Shown here one piece after another: positions 35,821-47,479 of a DNA stretch of 64,000 nt. Position 1 is the first letter of the stretch; the number at the start of each line of letters is the position of its first letter. The notes below the pieces were generated by a model that worked only from the letters and a program-made list of their open reading frames with translations, was not told where the DNA came from and made no database searches. The position numbers and the translations under genes were made by a program. The stretch lies in NCBI RefSeq assembly GCF_026213295.1, contig NC_079425.1, positions 28,308,739-28,372,738 of the forward strand, in the 5' to 3' direction. This DNA comes from Gadus chalcogrammus. Lineage: Eukaryota > Chordata > Actinopteri > Gadiformes > Gadidae.

Positions 35821-36482
35821 AATTATCGAATTTATTATTTTTTACCCGTTTACCATTTTTGCCGAGAATGGCTGTTATGTTTTTTTTGCCTAGGCTAATT
35901 TAATAATGGCATTTATTGAAGCAACTTAGTTTGTGTGGTTTGTCGTTTAAATGTGGACTTTTGGTGATCATTTAATTATTAGTGAATAACCTCCGGAAGA
36001 TATTCCAAATGTCCGATATTCTGGAATAGTGTCGGACATTTGTCCGCCCAAGAAAAAGTCTAGCGTGAACGCTGTTCTGCACACAAATACATCATAGACC
36101 TCAGACGAACTCCGAAGGTAGATGTCATTCATACATTTAAGCAAAACCACAACCCACCATGACAGCCCGGAACAGCGTAAAGATTGGGAACATGAGGCAG
36201 ACCCAAGGAGAAGCCATGAGCAAAGGGCTTTCGTGTGTGCATGTGTGGAGCGACAGGCAACAGGGACGTGACAGCCTGTGGCCATGTTGTCTTTGGTGAT
36301 CAGGAAAAAGGCGCCCAAAGACACTCCTCAAGTCCTGCACTCCTCTAACCTCTGCACCTCTGTACCGCCACCCCTCCCGCACTGGTCTCTCTCTATTGTG
36401 GTTGTGTCTCTCTGGTCTCTCTCTCTGGTCTCTCCCTGGTCTCTCTCTTCAGGCTCTCTTGTATCTGTGTCCCTCCCTGCCT
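35821..36482. other. Intronic sequence, nothing recognised
   Basis: Includes a possible far end of the hAT-derived repeat (about 35990-36120) but no clear terminus. A CT-rich stretch runs at about 36385-36480. Confidence 0.35.
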
Positions 36483-36836
36483 CATGAGGTCCACCATGAG
36501 GTGGTCCACCATGAGGTCCACCATGAGGTCCACCATGAGGTGGTCCACAATGAGGAGGTGGTCCACCATAGGGAGGTGGACCACCATGAGGTGGTCCACC
36601 ATGATGAGGTGGTCCACCATGAGGTGGTCCACCATGATGAGGTCCACCTCATCATGGTGGACCACCACCTCATGGTGGACCACCTCATCATGGTGGACCA
36701 CCATGAGGTGGACCTCATCATGGTGGACCACCTCATCATGGTGGACCAACATGATGAGGTGGTCCACCATGAGGTGTTCCACCATGATGTGGTCCACCAT
36801 GATGAGGTCCACCTCATGGTGGTCCACCATGATGAG
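36483..36836. repeat. Minisatellite with internal inversion
   Basis: The units are ccaccatgaggtggt / accatgatgaggtggt. Left of about 36640 the units read ggtccaccatgatgag; right of it the complementary orientation predominates (ctcatcatggtggacc), before switching back at about 36748. The array can therefore fold into large cruciforms. All six frames are largely open, which explains the histidine/valine- or tryptophan-rich open frames. Confidence 0.92.
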
Positions 36837-37111
36837 CAGCAGCAGAGCCAGCTCACTCTCCTTCCTCTCGTCCTGCCCTGAGGGAAGCAGCAGAGGGAGA
36901 TAATGGCTGATTCTGGATCAAACAAATGGGGGTGCTTTAGGTAATGGCTGCCTAGCAACAGACTGCAGAGCTGTTGGTTGTTGCTCAGTCGTTGTGCATA
37001 CTGATAGACAAGAGATGCAGAAACAATCCAGAACACACACGCAGGCGCACACACGCGTTGTAACACCATGCTCAGGCACATGCACAAACAGACAAACACA
37101 CAAATGACATG

Positions 37112-37220
<109 letters not shown>

Positions 37221-37524
37221 CCCTTTTGAACAACCTCACATGGCATCCTGAGACCAAAGGTGACACAAGGAGTTCACAGCAGGAACCACAAACCAATCAG
37301 CACCCGGGTTCAGGTGGTTCTGCTACTTCATTTCATTCCAGACATCATCTCTAAAACACCTGCTAGGAGGACACTCTAACGTAAAACCCCAAAACAGAAT
37401 TAATAGCAAGACTTGAACTGCATAAGGTGAGCACCATGTGAGGGGTCACTGAGAGCAACAGCTACTTCTAGGATTAATGAGAGCATCAGGGGAAGGGAGG
37501 ACAGGGTACCAGACATTACAGGGA

Positions 37525-37712
37525 ACCACTGTAGGCCACATGCACCCACTGAAGGCCACATGGACCCACTGTAGGCCACATGGACCCACTGTAGGCCACA
37601 TGGACCCACTGTAGGCCACATGGTGACCCGGGTACCAGGGACCCACTGTAGGCCACATGGTGACCCGGGTACCAGGGACCCACTGTAGGCCACATGCAAC
37701 CACACGGTGACC
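37525..37712. repeat. Minisatellite, 20- and 40-bp units
   Basis: Copies of ccactgtaggccacatgga, with a longer form adding tgacccgggtaccagggac. Confidence 0.9.
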
Positions 37713-37847
37713 CGGGCGGCAGCTGACAGTTAGACCGCCTCCCCTTGGCAGCGGAGGGGGAGTGGGGCTCAAAGGGACCTTCAACATGAAACCCTCAAAG
37801 GCAGCAGAGCACTCTGTCACTTTGTGAGGACCACAGAGTGTGGGGGG

Positions 37848-37849
37848 AT

Positions 37850-37901
<52 letters not shown>
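37848..37901. repeat. (GT)n microsatellite
   Basis: About 26 GT dinucleotides followed by gcgtgcgtgcgtg. Confidence 0.96.
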
Positions 37902-37905
<4 letters not shown>

Positions 37906-39383
37906 CGTGCGTGTCAGGCCACTCTGTGTCAGAGAGAGTGAGTGCTTGGTTGAGTGAGTAGGTGGGTGGGAGGCCGCCAGCACTAAGAGCCACCTACAGA
38001 AATAGTCTCTGCTCTGCAGGCTCCTCCCACTGAGGAAGCTCTTCTGGAGCCACAGCCTGATCCCAGGGCAGATCTCACCTTCTCTACCGACAGAACATGA
38101 AGAAATGGCTGCTAGGATCAATACCAGTCGAGAGGGAGGGAAGGAATCAGGTGGAGGAAGAGAATGGGGAGCATCTGTAGCAGGACCTGATATATCACAC
38201 GTTCACAAGGACACCGATTGTCCCTCCGACGGAGCTTCAGGCTTATCATACATCCCGGCTGGGGGTTTGTGATTGCAAAGGGGGTTGAAGATGAACTATT
38301 GATGGTTCAGTAGCACGAGGACGCACAGGGACAACATATTAGCCGTGGAGCTGATGAGATGGAATGATTCACCAGAAACGTCCTCAAGCTTGAGACTTCT
38401 GTTTAAAGAGCAAGAAGAGAAGTGAGATGTGTCTGTCACGCTAAGGAAGACAGGATGCTACAGTGTGATGCTACAACAGGATGCTACAGTGTGATGTGAT
38501 GCTACAATGTGATGCTACAGTGAGATGTTGTCTTGTATGGTTGGTTCAGGAGCATCAGTCTGAAACGATGCCCCTTCCAACTACCTAGGAGAGGAGACGA
38601 TTGCTTACTTCATAAGCGGCACTCTGCCCATGACTCTGACATCGTCACGGTGATCCCACAGTGTCAGTACAGGACATCAGGGGGTTTGCAGCTAGCTTCT
38701 TAGCTGGTCTTTACCCAGGCTGACGCAGAATGACTTCATCACTTTTATTAATTCATTAGACACAAAGGGTAGTGAGGCAGGGCCTGGTGATTATTCACTA
38801 TTACTAGATTAGGATCATCATTTATCAAAAAAGAATGAAAGATTATTGAAGGAATAACCCAAAGGGTTAGTGAAAGAATAAACAGATATCAGATAAAAAC
38901 ATCCTCTGATAGACAGCAGCCTGATGGTAACTGAACACACAAATGCTGCCTGTCTGCTTCAGAGTCAAGGGCCAACAATCAGGAGTCTCCTGACGTTTAA
39001 ATGAAACCCCAAAGGTCAGAGAATGTAGACAGCGCACTACCGGTATCTCCAGAGGACCCCCGCCTCTGTGTGTTGGGGGGTTGTGAGCCCCCCCCCCCCC
39101 CTGCATACATGGGAGGTTGTGAGTTCTCCTCCTGACTACGGATGTCTGCTGCAGGGGCTCACCTCATCTGAACCAGCCTCTCCGGCAACAGGCCCATGGG
39201 CACAGGCAGGGAGAGAAACATGTAGCGCGACACTGTGAGACACACCACGCTGCTGGGGCATCTGTCCTTCTGGAACCACTGAAGCCCTTTAGTGAGTTCC
39301 TCTTTGGGCTCGTTTGTAAAATGGGGAATTATCCTTAAGGGCTAAAATGATTCTGGGTGTTAACCTTCACAGAGAGCCGGTTC
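37902..39383. other. Intronic sequence, mostly unique
   Basis: Includes a small tandem of gtgatgctacaacagg-like units (38446-38526) and a 14-C run near 39091-39104. A 124-nt open block at 39163-39286 (minus) has a donor-like gtgagc, but its phase does not fit itfg1. Confidence 0.4.
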
Positions 39384-40041
39384 TTAAAGAAGGAACCCGG
39401 TGTAAAATGGATTTGGGATATGTTTGGTATGATAACGAGTTGGAATGTTTTGGAGCAGAAAAGCGCATATAGACGCATTCTTCAGTTGGCTGTTTTTAGC
39501 CAATTCTATCAAAACGCTATAAACTTGGACGATATGGGCATGTTATGGTAAAAACTAAATCGCTATTTTAAACCACTTAAAAGGCTAGAAGTAGCCCGAC
39601 ACTTCTTTGGTAGTATAATAAGGGTCTTAACATACAAAATGAGGCATTGATAACTTTGTAAGTGTACAGATTGTTCATTAATAAGGACATTTTATGCACA
39701 CAATACCATCAGTAGTTCACCTGTCGACCCCATCTTGTTTTTAAGACTCGATAAATAGATTGACGTACACAGAGATTGTGCCATCCGTCAACAACACGCA
39801 AGCTCTGTGTTCGTCATCTACTTATCGAGTCTTAAAAACAAGATGGCGTCGACGGGTGAACTACTGATGGTATTGTGGGTAAAAAATGCCATTTTAAATA
39901 AACAATCTGTACACTTACAAAGTTATAAATGCCTCCTTAAGAATGCGTCTATATGCGCTTTTTTGCTTCCAAACGAACATTCCAATTTGTTATCTTACTA
40001 AACATATCCAAGATCAATTTTACAGCAGATTTCTCCTTTAA
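39384..40041. mobile_element. TTAA-flanked foldback MITE, 658 bp
   Basis: TTAA at 39384-39387 and 40038-40041. The right end read inward is ttaaaggagaaatctgc, of the TTAAAGGRR type. Most of the element is one long imperfect palindrome: the left arm has gcgcatatagacgcattctt, acaataccatcagtagttca and gtttttaagactcgataa, and the right arm has their complements, around a centre near 39785. The left arm is longer because of an extra block (about 39490-39640). No coding capacity. Confidence 0.85.
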
Positions 40042-40204
40042 GAGGTTCTTCAGGTTCATGAGCCTCCTGTTTCAACTCACACTCTGCACACTGCCAGGGC
40101 GTGCTGGGCTCACATCCACTCACAGCAGGAAGAGAGAACCAACAGCCCCCACTGACATGAGACTGATTCTACCTTCAGCTGCTGGCCACAGCTTCTCACA
40201 CTGT

Positions 40205-40393
40205 GGATCTCACCCTCTCCCTCTCCTCACCTTATCCCCTCCCTCTCCTCTCCCTCTCTGTCTGTCTCCCTCTCCTCACCCTCCCCCTCCTCTCCTCTCC
40301 ATCTCCTCTCCTCTCCCCCTCTTTCTCTCTCTCCTCTCCCTTCTCCTTTCCATCTCCCTCTCCTCTCCATCTCTCCCTCTTCTCTCCTCTTCC

Positions 40394-40450
<57 letters not shown>

Positions 40451-40490
40451 CTCTCCCCCCTCTCTCTCTCTCTCCTCTCCCTTGCTTGCC
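40205..40490. repeat. Polypyrimidine (CT-rich) tract
   Basis: Long run of ctctcc-type sequence, including pure (CT)n at 40398-40443. Serine/leucine frames (plus) and arginine/glutamate frames (minus) are artefacts. Confidence 0.93.
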
Positions 40491-41165
40491 TACACCCACA
40501 GGTGTGTTTTAAGCCGCTGTGTTTATCTGCTGCAGCGTCTCTCTTCAACCCCACTTCCTGTTTATTCAGCAGTGCGACAAGCGAGACGGCGAGAGAGGAA
40601 ACCATCAGCAGGGAGTCTGAGTCACGGCCAGAGTCGGAGAGCCGTGCTGGAAGCTTTTGTAACCAAACTTCAACATGCAAAGTCTGAGGGCGTTGGCGGC
40701 CTGAGGATTGTTGCCATCGGATACTCTAATGGCTCCTGATGACGTTAAGAAATGCACGATGCGGGCCTCATGTATGCAGGCGGGCTTATGGCCGGGTGTA
40801 ATTACATGGCTGTGGATTAACAGAGAGGGGTTTTAGCACACAGAGCAGGGAGACAGAGAGTGTTGCGGTGATTAAAGTCAGGAAGAACCCTAGATGAGGG
40901 TGACCCTAAGAGTTAAGCTGACCAGACTTAAAGATTAGACAGCATATCCATCCTGGAAGGGCTCAGATGTATACGCAGGGACGTATGGGAGGTGGGTGTG
41001 GAGAGGAGAGCAGGACTCTCTTATAGACGGTTCTTTAGTGCTATGATTGGGAACAGTGTCATCGCCCCGCCAGCGCCTGTTGGACCAAACAAGGGACGAC
41101 CCTGTGACCCCTGACCTTTCTGCTATCTGACCTCTGTGTGTGTGTTTGCGTGCACCAGCTCCTAC
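40491..41165. other. Intronic sequence, nothing recognised
   Basis: Unique sequence downstream (gene direction) of the exon at 41166-41317. Confidence 0.4.
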
Positions 41166-41317
41166 CGGCTGCTGGAGTTGCGGAGGATGACCAGGGCGTC
41201 GGGAAAGCCGTCCAGGTTGTAGTCCCCCAGATGAAGGGCCAAGGGCAGGCCGGGGGCCCCGGGCACCAAGCCCCACTTAGTCTCCCCCTGCTGGAAGTCC
41301 GACAGCAGGGTCACCCA
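41166..41317 (-). CDS. itfg1: itfg1 internal exon (GDYNLDGFPD FG-GAP motif)
   Basis: Minus-strand exon of 152 nt with acceptor tgttgcag and donor gtagga. It reads WVTLLSDFQQGETKWGLVP, a variable GAPGLPL stretch, then ALHLGDYNLDGFPDALVIL and RNSSSR. It ends with two bases (CG) of an arginine codon completed in the exon at 32921-33062. GDYNLDGFPDAL carries a complete D-x-N-x-D-G-x-x-D calcium-binding loop of the FG-GAP/integrin-alpha type, as in vertebrate ITFG1 (GDYNMDGYPDAL). The segment between FxP and ALHLGDY is shorter than in mammals. A vertebrate extracellular domain exon; identification is firm. Confidence 0.95.
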
Positions 41318-41383
41318 CTGCAACACAAGATCAGCCGGCGTAAGGGGACCAGAGCTGGGGACGGCAGGTCACACCAACCATAA

Positions 41384-41388
41384 TGAAT

Positions 41389-41421
<33 letters not shown>

Positions 41422-41500
41422 GAGACAGAGACAGACAGAGACAGAGACAGAGAGAGACAGAAAGAGACAGAGACAGAGAGAGACAGAAAGAGACAGAGAC

Positions 41501-41560
<60 letters not shown>
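41384..41560. repeat. (GA)n / (GACA)n compound microsatellite
   Basis: agagacagagac and gagaga units, ending about 65 bp upstream of a CTGT/GT patch. It lies about 67 bp on the acceptor side of the exon at 41166-41317. Confidence 0.95.
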
Positions 41561-41566
<6 letters not shown>

Positions 41567-41766
41567 GTATGTGTTGTCTGTCTGTCTGTGTCTTTGTGTG
41601 CGGTGTCTGTGTGTGTGGTAGGTCTGTGTGGTGTGTGTGTGTGTGTGTGTGTCCAGATGGGGGCCAGGTGCTAGTTGATTATTCATGAATGTTAAACTGA
41701 CACAGCAGGTGCAGTGTGTGTTTGTCATCAAACAGAACATAACATACACTAATCGATGTTAATGTG

Positions 41767-41767
<1 letters not shown>

Positions 41768-41822
<55 letters not shown>
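41768..41822. repeat. (AC)n microsatellite
   Basis: About 27 AC dinucleotides. Confidence 0.96.
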
Positions 41823-41828
<6 letters not shown>

Positions 41829-42710
41829 TCAGAAACTATATTTGTGTTCAGAAACGTATTTGTATTATGAAACGATGATCTTATCGTACCTTGCTGACAA
41901 AGTTGCTTCTTAAATAAGGCCCATTGCAACCCTCCTCTGGGCCCAGAAGGTTCACACATTTCATCCATAAACATGGAGCGCAGTTTCTATCAGAGAAAGA
42001 GTCTCTCTATCGATGAATCACACGGACCAGCCCTCCCCGATCCAAACAACAAAACTGTGGCTGTTCAAAGGCCAACATATTTACACCAAAGTGAGGGTTG
42101 AGAACATAAGGAGGCTGCACAATCCTGCGTGCGCTTGTCAGTTTGTGTGCGTTTCTGTGTGTTCATGGGTGTGCGTTTCTTTGTGTGCATGGGTGTGCGT
42201 TGCTGAGTGGGAAGATGCACATGCATCCAAATGAACCACTTCATTGGAGAAATAGATTAGGGCAATTGGGACGCAAGTTAATGCTTTTTGAAGGCACTGA
42301 GCCAGAGCATTTGAATTAAATCTTATTGTAATCCTGTAGACATGCTGCATTGCATGCATGAATAAATTCACCTCAACAGAACCCATGCATTCAAATGAAT
42401 GAACTGGACAACTGCCTTAGCATTGAAAATATATATATTTATCTTTATTTAACCCGGTAAAAGTCTCATTGAGATGAAAATTGATTTAGGTGATCGATTT
42501 AGGTTTCACTCCCTGCTGCATCGCATTTCTTTGAATGCTGCCATGAGGCAACATCCTGGGGGGGGGCACAAGGTGGACTAACAGAGAGGCGGACCCACCA
42601 GGTGGACTAACAGACAGGATGGTCCTTCTGCTGTCAGCCCTGCTGGCTCACCAGGGGAGGAAGGACCTCATTGACACCAGAACACTGTGATGGACAATCA
42701 GGAAGGAGGT
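41823..42710. other. Intronic sequence with one repeat fragment
   Basis: At about 42437-42480 the sequence tttatctttatttaaccc + ggtaaaagtctcattgagat matches a motif found in many fish interspersed repeats (tttaaccaggtaagtcccattgag type). It is too short to classify. Otherwise nothing recognised. Confidence 0.4.
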
Positions 42711-44325
42711 GTGGGTTATTAGGACCAAGAGACTAGCGGGCTTTTCGCACCAAGAGACTAGCGGGCTATTAGCACCAAGAGACTAGCGGGCTATTAGCAC
42801 CAAGAGACAAGCGGGCTATTAGCACCAAGAGTCTAGCGGGTTATTAGCACCAAGAGACTAGCGGGCTATTAGCACCAAGAGACTAGCGGGTTATTAGCAC
42901 CAAGAGACTAGCGGGCTATTAGCACCAAGAGACTAGCGGGCTATTAGCACCAAGAGACTAGCGGGCTATTAGCACCATGTGACTAGCGGGCTATTAGCAC
43001 CAAGAGACTAGCGGGCTATTAGCACCAAGAGACTAGCGGGTTATTAGCACCAAGAGACTAGCCGGCTATTAGCACCCAGAGACTAGCGGGATATTAGCAC
43101 CCAGAGACTAGCAGGCTATTAGCACCAAGAGACTAGCGGGCTATTAGCACCAAGTGACTAGCGGGCTATTAGCACCAAGAGACTAGCGGGCTATTAGCAC
43201 CAAGAGACTAGCGGGTTATTAGCACCAAGAGACTAGCCGGCTATTAGCACCCAGAGACTAGCGGGATATTAGCACCCAGAGACTAGCAGGCTATTAGCAC
43301 CAAGACACTAGCGGGCTATTAGCACCCAGAGACTAGCGGGCTATTAGCATCAAGAGACTAGCGGGCTATTAGCACCAAGAGACTAACGGGCTATTAGCAT
43401 CAAGAGACTAGCGGGCTATTAGTGTCGTAGATTTCTATTAACGACTTATCTAATTCACTTCAACTAGCTATATGCAAGAGGAATCGGAGAGTCCAGGTCA
43501 AGTATAGATGGAGAGTTTATTGCAACCCGCAAACGAGAGACAATAAAGCCGAGTGGTATCTGCAAATACACTCCAGAATGACTCTTGTACTGCTCCTTAT
43601 ATCCCCAATCCTTACACAATACAAAGTTGGACTTCCATCAAACATTGATGTGCATAGCATCTTTTTCTGGGTCATACTGTGTGGATTTCAGCATATTCTC
43701 ATGTCTTCTAGATCCCAACTGCGACTTTTGAACATATATAATCTTTATACAAACAGAGATGATGCACACGTGTGAATGTCAGCATTGTCTTCAGAGAGTA
43801 CATCAGATAGGAATAGACTGGACCCACTCACTGGTGCCACATGGCACCTAACGCTAGGGGAAAGGTGATCAGCTATCTACCACTATTAAAGTATCTATAT
43901 GATATGTAGGCTTAATAATAATCATAGTTTAACATAAAATGTACGGTTAATTTCTACCATATTAGCACCAAGAGACTAGCGGGCTATTAGCACCAAGAGA
44001 CTAGCGGGCTAATGGCACCCAGAGACTAGCAGGCTATTAGCATCAAGAGACTAGCGGGCTATTAGTACCAAGAGACTAACGGGCTATTAGCATCAAGAGA
44101 CTAGCGGGCTATTAGCACCAAGAGACTAACGGGCTATTAGCACCAAGAGACTAGCGAGCTAGTAGCACCAAGAGACTAGCGGGCTATTAGCATCAAGAGA
44201 CTAGCGGGCTATTAGCACCAAGAGACTAACGGGCTATTAGCACCAAGAGACTAGCGGGCTAGTAGCACCAAGAGACTAGCGGGCTATTAGCCCCAAGAGA
44301 CTACCGGGGTATTAGCACCAAGAGA
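42711..44325. repeat. 25-bp minisatellite interrupted by a solo LTR
   Basis: About 43 copies of gactagcgggctattagcaccaaga-type units (25 bp; written here as gactagcgggctatta + gcaccaaga), with variants such as cccagagactagcagg. The array is split at 43423-43959 by an LTR. Variant units recur in blocks: the order 'gccggctatt, cccagagactagcggga, cccagagactagcagg' appears at about 43060 and again at about 43230. Confidence 0.95.
43423..43959 (-). mobile_element. Solo LTR (retrovirus-like or gypsy-like), 537 bp
   Basis: Flanked by a perfect 6-bp duplication, tattag (43417-43422 and 43960-43965). Read on the minus strand it begins tggtagaaattaacc and ends atctacgaca, i.e. TG...CA. It contains a TATA-like gatataagg about 130 bp before aataaactctcc, a polyadenylation-like signal. 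No internal region is present, as expected after LTR-LTR recombination. The family (endogenous retrovirus or gypsy) cannot be fixed from the LTR alone. Confidence 0.82.
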
Positions 44326-44454
44326 ACATTAGCAGAGAGTCGTTATATGAGCACAGAGGAAAGATAGGAGGCCGAGAGCAGCACCGATGAATTATGAAGA
44401 AGAAAACTGTGAGACAGTTAGACGTCATGTAGGAGGCGTCCCCCAGGCTCCTAC

Positions 44455-44549
44455 CTCTTTGTTCCTCTGTCCTGCCAGGTAGATGGCACTGCTCCGGCAG
44501 GCCTCGTCCAGACACACAGGCAGCAGGTGGTCCTGGTGGCCGTCGCCAT
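44455..44549 (-). CDS. itfg1: itfg1 internal exon (GDGHQDHLLP)
   Basis: Minus-strand exon of 95 nt with acceptor tctctcag and donor gtagga. Its first two bases complete an aspartate codon begun in the exon at 53733-53820. Then it reads GDGHQDHLLPVCLDEACRSS and AIYLAGQRNKE, ending on a codon boundary. It matches vertebrate ITFG1 GDGHMDHLLPGCEDKNC. The D-x-D-G-D-G-x-x-D calcium loop of this FG-GAP repeat is thus split by the intron. Two cysteines are conserved. Confidence 0.94.
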
Positions 44550-44565
44550 CTGAGAGAGTACGACA

Positions 44566-44898
44566 TTCATACATCAATGCATTAGGAGACCGGTCATACA
44601 TTCATACATTAGGAAAACGTTCATACATTCATATATTAAAACATTCATAAATTCATGCATTAGGAGACCGGCCATACATTCATACATTAGGAAAACGTTC
44701 ATACATTAGGAAAACGTTCATACATTAGGAAAACGTTCACACATTCATACATTAGAAAACGTTCATACATTCAAACATTAGGAAAACGTTCACACATTCA
44801 TACATTAGAAAACGTTCATACATTCATACATTAGAAAACGTTCGTACATTCGGAAAACGTTCATACATTCATATATTAAAACATTCATACATTAATGC
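44566..44898. repeat. Minisatellite, 14-27 bp unit
   Basis: Copies of cattcatacattaggaaaacgtt in varying lengths, starting about 16 bp upstream of the exon at 44455-44549, i.e. within its branch-point/acceptor neighbourhood. Confidence 0.9.
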
Positions 44899-45147
44899 AT
44901 CAGTGAGATGCATGGGTCATACATTCATTCACAAGCGTTCTGGTTATTTTCAGAGCTATGACAGATGGCGATGTGAGGTCATGTTGTTGCGACAGGACTT
45001 TTTGACACTTTTGACATTATAATACCCACTCGCAGGGTATTTATATCACCAACATGAACACACAAAAGGACCTCTGAGCGGTTCCTTGGCGGCCTTACAC
45101 CTCATCGCCGTGGAGACGACGAGGCCGCGTGCACAGAGAATCTGGCA

Positions 45148-46505
45148 AGTCAGTACCAGGTACTCTATAAAGGACCAGAGTCAGTACCAGGTACTCTCTA
45201 AGGATATGGTACAAGAGTCAGTATCAGGTACTCTATAAAGGACCAGAGTCAGTAGCAGGTACTCTATAAAGGACCAGAGTCTGTACCAGGTACTCTATAA
45301 AGGACCAGAGTCTGTACCAGGTACTCTCTAAGGATATGGTACCAGAGTCAGTACCAGGTACTCTATAAAGGACCAGAGTCAGTACCAGGTACTCTATAAA
45401 GGACCAGAGTCAGTACCAGGTACTCTATAAAGGACCAGAGTCAGTACCAGGTACTCTATAAAGGACCAGAGTCAGCAGCAGGTACTCTGGTCCTTTGGTC
45501 ATCATGTCTCCATATAGTGCTGGGCTACAGCAACTGCTTAAAGTGTGCTATAGCTACGGAGTGCAATATGACATTAAGTTCAATCCTAAGAAGAGCGTTA
45601 TTATGATTGCTAAAACTAAGGAGGATCAGAATCAAAAGTTTCCTTTATTCTTACTGTCTGATCGTACTCTAGAGGTGGTTAAGAAGGTAAGGTATTTAGG
45701 TCACTCATCACTGATGATCTGTGTGATGATGATGATGTCCAGCACCAGTGCTGTAAGCTTTATGCACAGGCCAATATGTTGGCACGCAAATTCCATATGT
45801 GCACAGAAGATGTTAAAGTAAGTCTTTTCAGAGCCTACTGTACTCCATTTTACACAGCTCAGCTCTGGTGTAAATATAGAACAGCAAAATTGAAGAAACT
45901 ACAGGTAGCGTATGATGATGCGTTTAGGATCCTCCTTAAGCTTCCAAGATGGACAAGTGCTAGCTCTTTGTTTGTGACTAGTAATGTCCCCACCTTTCAT
46001 GCTGTATTAAGGAATTTTATGTACAGATTTATGTGTCGACTTCTAGAGTCAAAAAACAAACTAATAATTGCACTCACTGACACTAAACAGAGTGATACAA
46101 GGTACTCCTCTGGGTTGTGGAAACATTGGAATCGATGCTTATATGTATTTTAATCTGTGTGACCTCGTATTTGTATTGTCATGTAATTTGTATTCTTGTC
46201 TTGTAAATGGAACTTCGAGTCCGGAATAAAGTATTCATTCATTCTATAAAGGACCAGAGTCAGTAGCAGGTACTCTATAAAGGACCAGAGTCTGTACCAG
46301 GTACTCTATAAAGGACCAGAGTCAGTACCAGGTACTCTATAAAGGACCAGAGTCTGTACCAGGTACTCTATAAAGGACCAGAGTCAGTACCAGGTACTCT
46401 ATAAAGGACCAGAGTCTGTACCAGGTACTCTCCAAGGATATGGTACCAGAGTCAGTATCAGGTACTCTCTAAGGATCTGGTACCAGAGTAGGTACCAGGT
46501 AATGT
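45148..46505. repeat. 31-bp minisatellite interrupted by a LINE fragment
   Basis: The unit is ctataaaggaccagagtcag + taccaggtact, about ten copies before 45492 and about eight after 46242. Some units have the variant ctctaaggatatggtac. Confidence 0.93.
45494..46242 (+). pseudogene. 5'-truncated LINE (reverse transcriptase C-terminal part)
   Basis: Begins just after where the catalytic Y/FADD would be: MVIMSPYSAGLQQLLKVCY, then YDIKFNPKKSVIMI and KVRYLGH. After a frameshift near 45710 it continues MLARKFHMCTEDVKVSLF, RAYCTPFYTAQLWCKY and LPRWTSASSLFVTSNVP, to WNRCLYVF and a stop. The 3' end is aataaagtattcattcattc. These are C-terminal motifs of a common fish non-LTR retrotransposon of the jockey/L2-like group. 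5' truncation is normal for LINE insertions. It sits inside a minisatellite. Confidence 0.88.
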
Positions 46506-46551
46506 TATGAAAGACTCATGTCTATGGTGCTATTTGATAAATGAGTGCTGA

Positions 46552-46690
46552 AGCGATCCACTGCTGCACCACCACTGCAGCAGCAGCCCAACCACCACCC
46601 CAATCACCACCACCCCAACCACCAACACCACCACCTCCGCCGCCGCTGCCCCCCGCCCCCGCCGCCACCACTACCACCGCCGAGAGCGGG
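46552..46690. repeat. CCA/CCG low-complexity tract
   Basis: caccaccaccccaacc and ccgccgctgccccc runs. Proline-rich frames here are compositional, not a gene. Confidence 0.8.
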
Positions 46691-46830
46691 GAGCGGGGAC
46701 CTGGACTCAGGAGCCCCCGAGCCCCCAGGATTAGCTGAGCTCTAAGTGGTGTGGACGTCTCCCGAGGTTAGCATTCACACCGTCACCAGGCAGCTCAGTG
46801 AACCGGCACAGCGCCACACGCAGCAGACGC

Positions 46831-47405
46831 TGGTTTAGAGATCTGATCGTAGCATCCCAAATGAAGAGGAGAAACTGGTTTAGAGCTCTGATCGTAGCAT
46901 CCCATATGAAGAGGAGAAACTGGTTTAGAGATCTGATCGTAGCATCCCATATGAAGAGGAGAAACTGGTTTAGAGATCTGATCGTAGCATCCCATATGAA
47001 GAGGAGAAACTGGTTTAGAGATCTGATCGTAGCATCCCATATGAAGAGGAGACACTAGTTTAGAGATCTGATCGTAGCATCCCATATGAAGAGAAACTGG
47101 TTTAGAGATCTGATCGTAGCATCCCATATGAAGAGGAGAAACTGGTTTAGAGATCTGATCGTAGCATCCCATATGAAGAGGAGACGCTGGTTTAGAGATC
47201 TGATCGTAGCATCCCATATGAAGAGGAGACGCTTGTTTAGAGATCTGATCGTAGCATCCCATATGAAGAGGAGACACTGGTTTAGAGATCTGATCGTAGC
47301 ATCCCATATGAAGAGGAGACACTGGTTTAGAGATCTGATCGTAGCATCCCAAATGAAGAGGAGACGCTTGTTTAGAGATCTGATCTTAGCATTCCATATG
47401 AAGAG
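46831..47405. repeat. 45-bp minisatellite, open in both strands
   Basis: About 13 copies of a 45-bp unit (tttagagatctgatcgtagc + atcccatatgaagagg + agaaactgg). Since 45 is a multiple of three, 15-residue repeats are open on the minus strand (MGCYDQISKPVSPLH, 185 codons from 47352 to 46795). They are also open on the plus strand (MKRRNWFRDLIVASH), broken once by a 3-bp-incompatible deletion or stop at about 47059. One unit is shortened at about 47085. I regard it as a non-coding intronic array. Confidence 0.93.
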
Positions 47406-47479
47406 AAGACGGTTTAGATATGAAACCGGAAGCTCATTGGATTCAATAAAATCATTTTACTAAAGTAATATTTAAATAG

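Noticed and set aside
39163..39286. Minus-strand 124-nt open block with a gtgagc donor and an aag acceptor
   Set aside because: It lies between two itfg1 exons but its inclusion would break the phase (the next exon needs two bases carried over). It has no similarity to ITFG1, and several frames are open by chance.
42711..44325. Regularly spaced repeats that could suggest a CRISPR-like array
   Set aside because: The units are contiguous head-to-tail copies of 25 bp without unique spacers; this is a minisatellite in a vertebrate genome. The same reasoning applies to the other arrays.
46541..46745. Proline/histidine-rich open frames
   Set aside because: They follow from a CCA/CCG low-complexity tract; no flanking gene structure.
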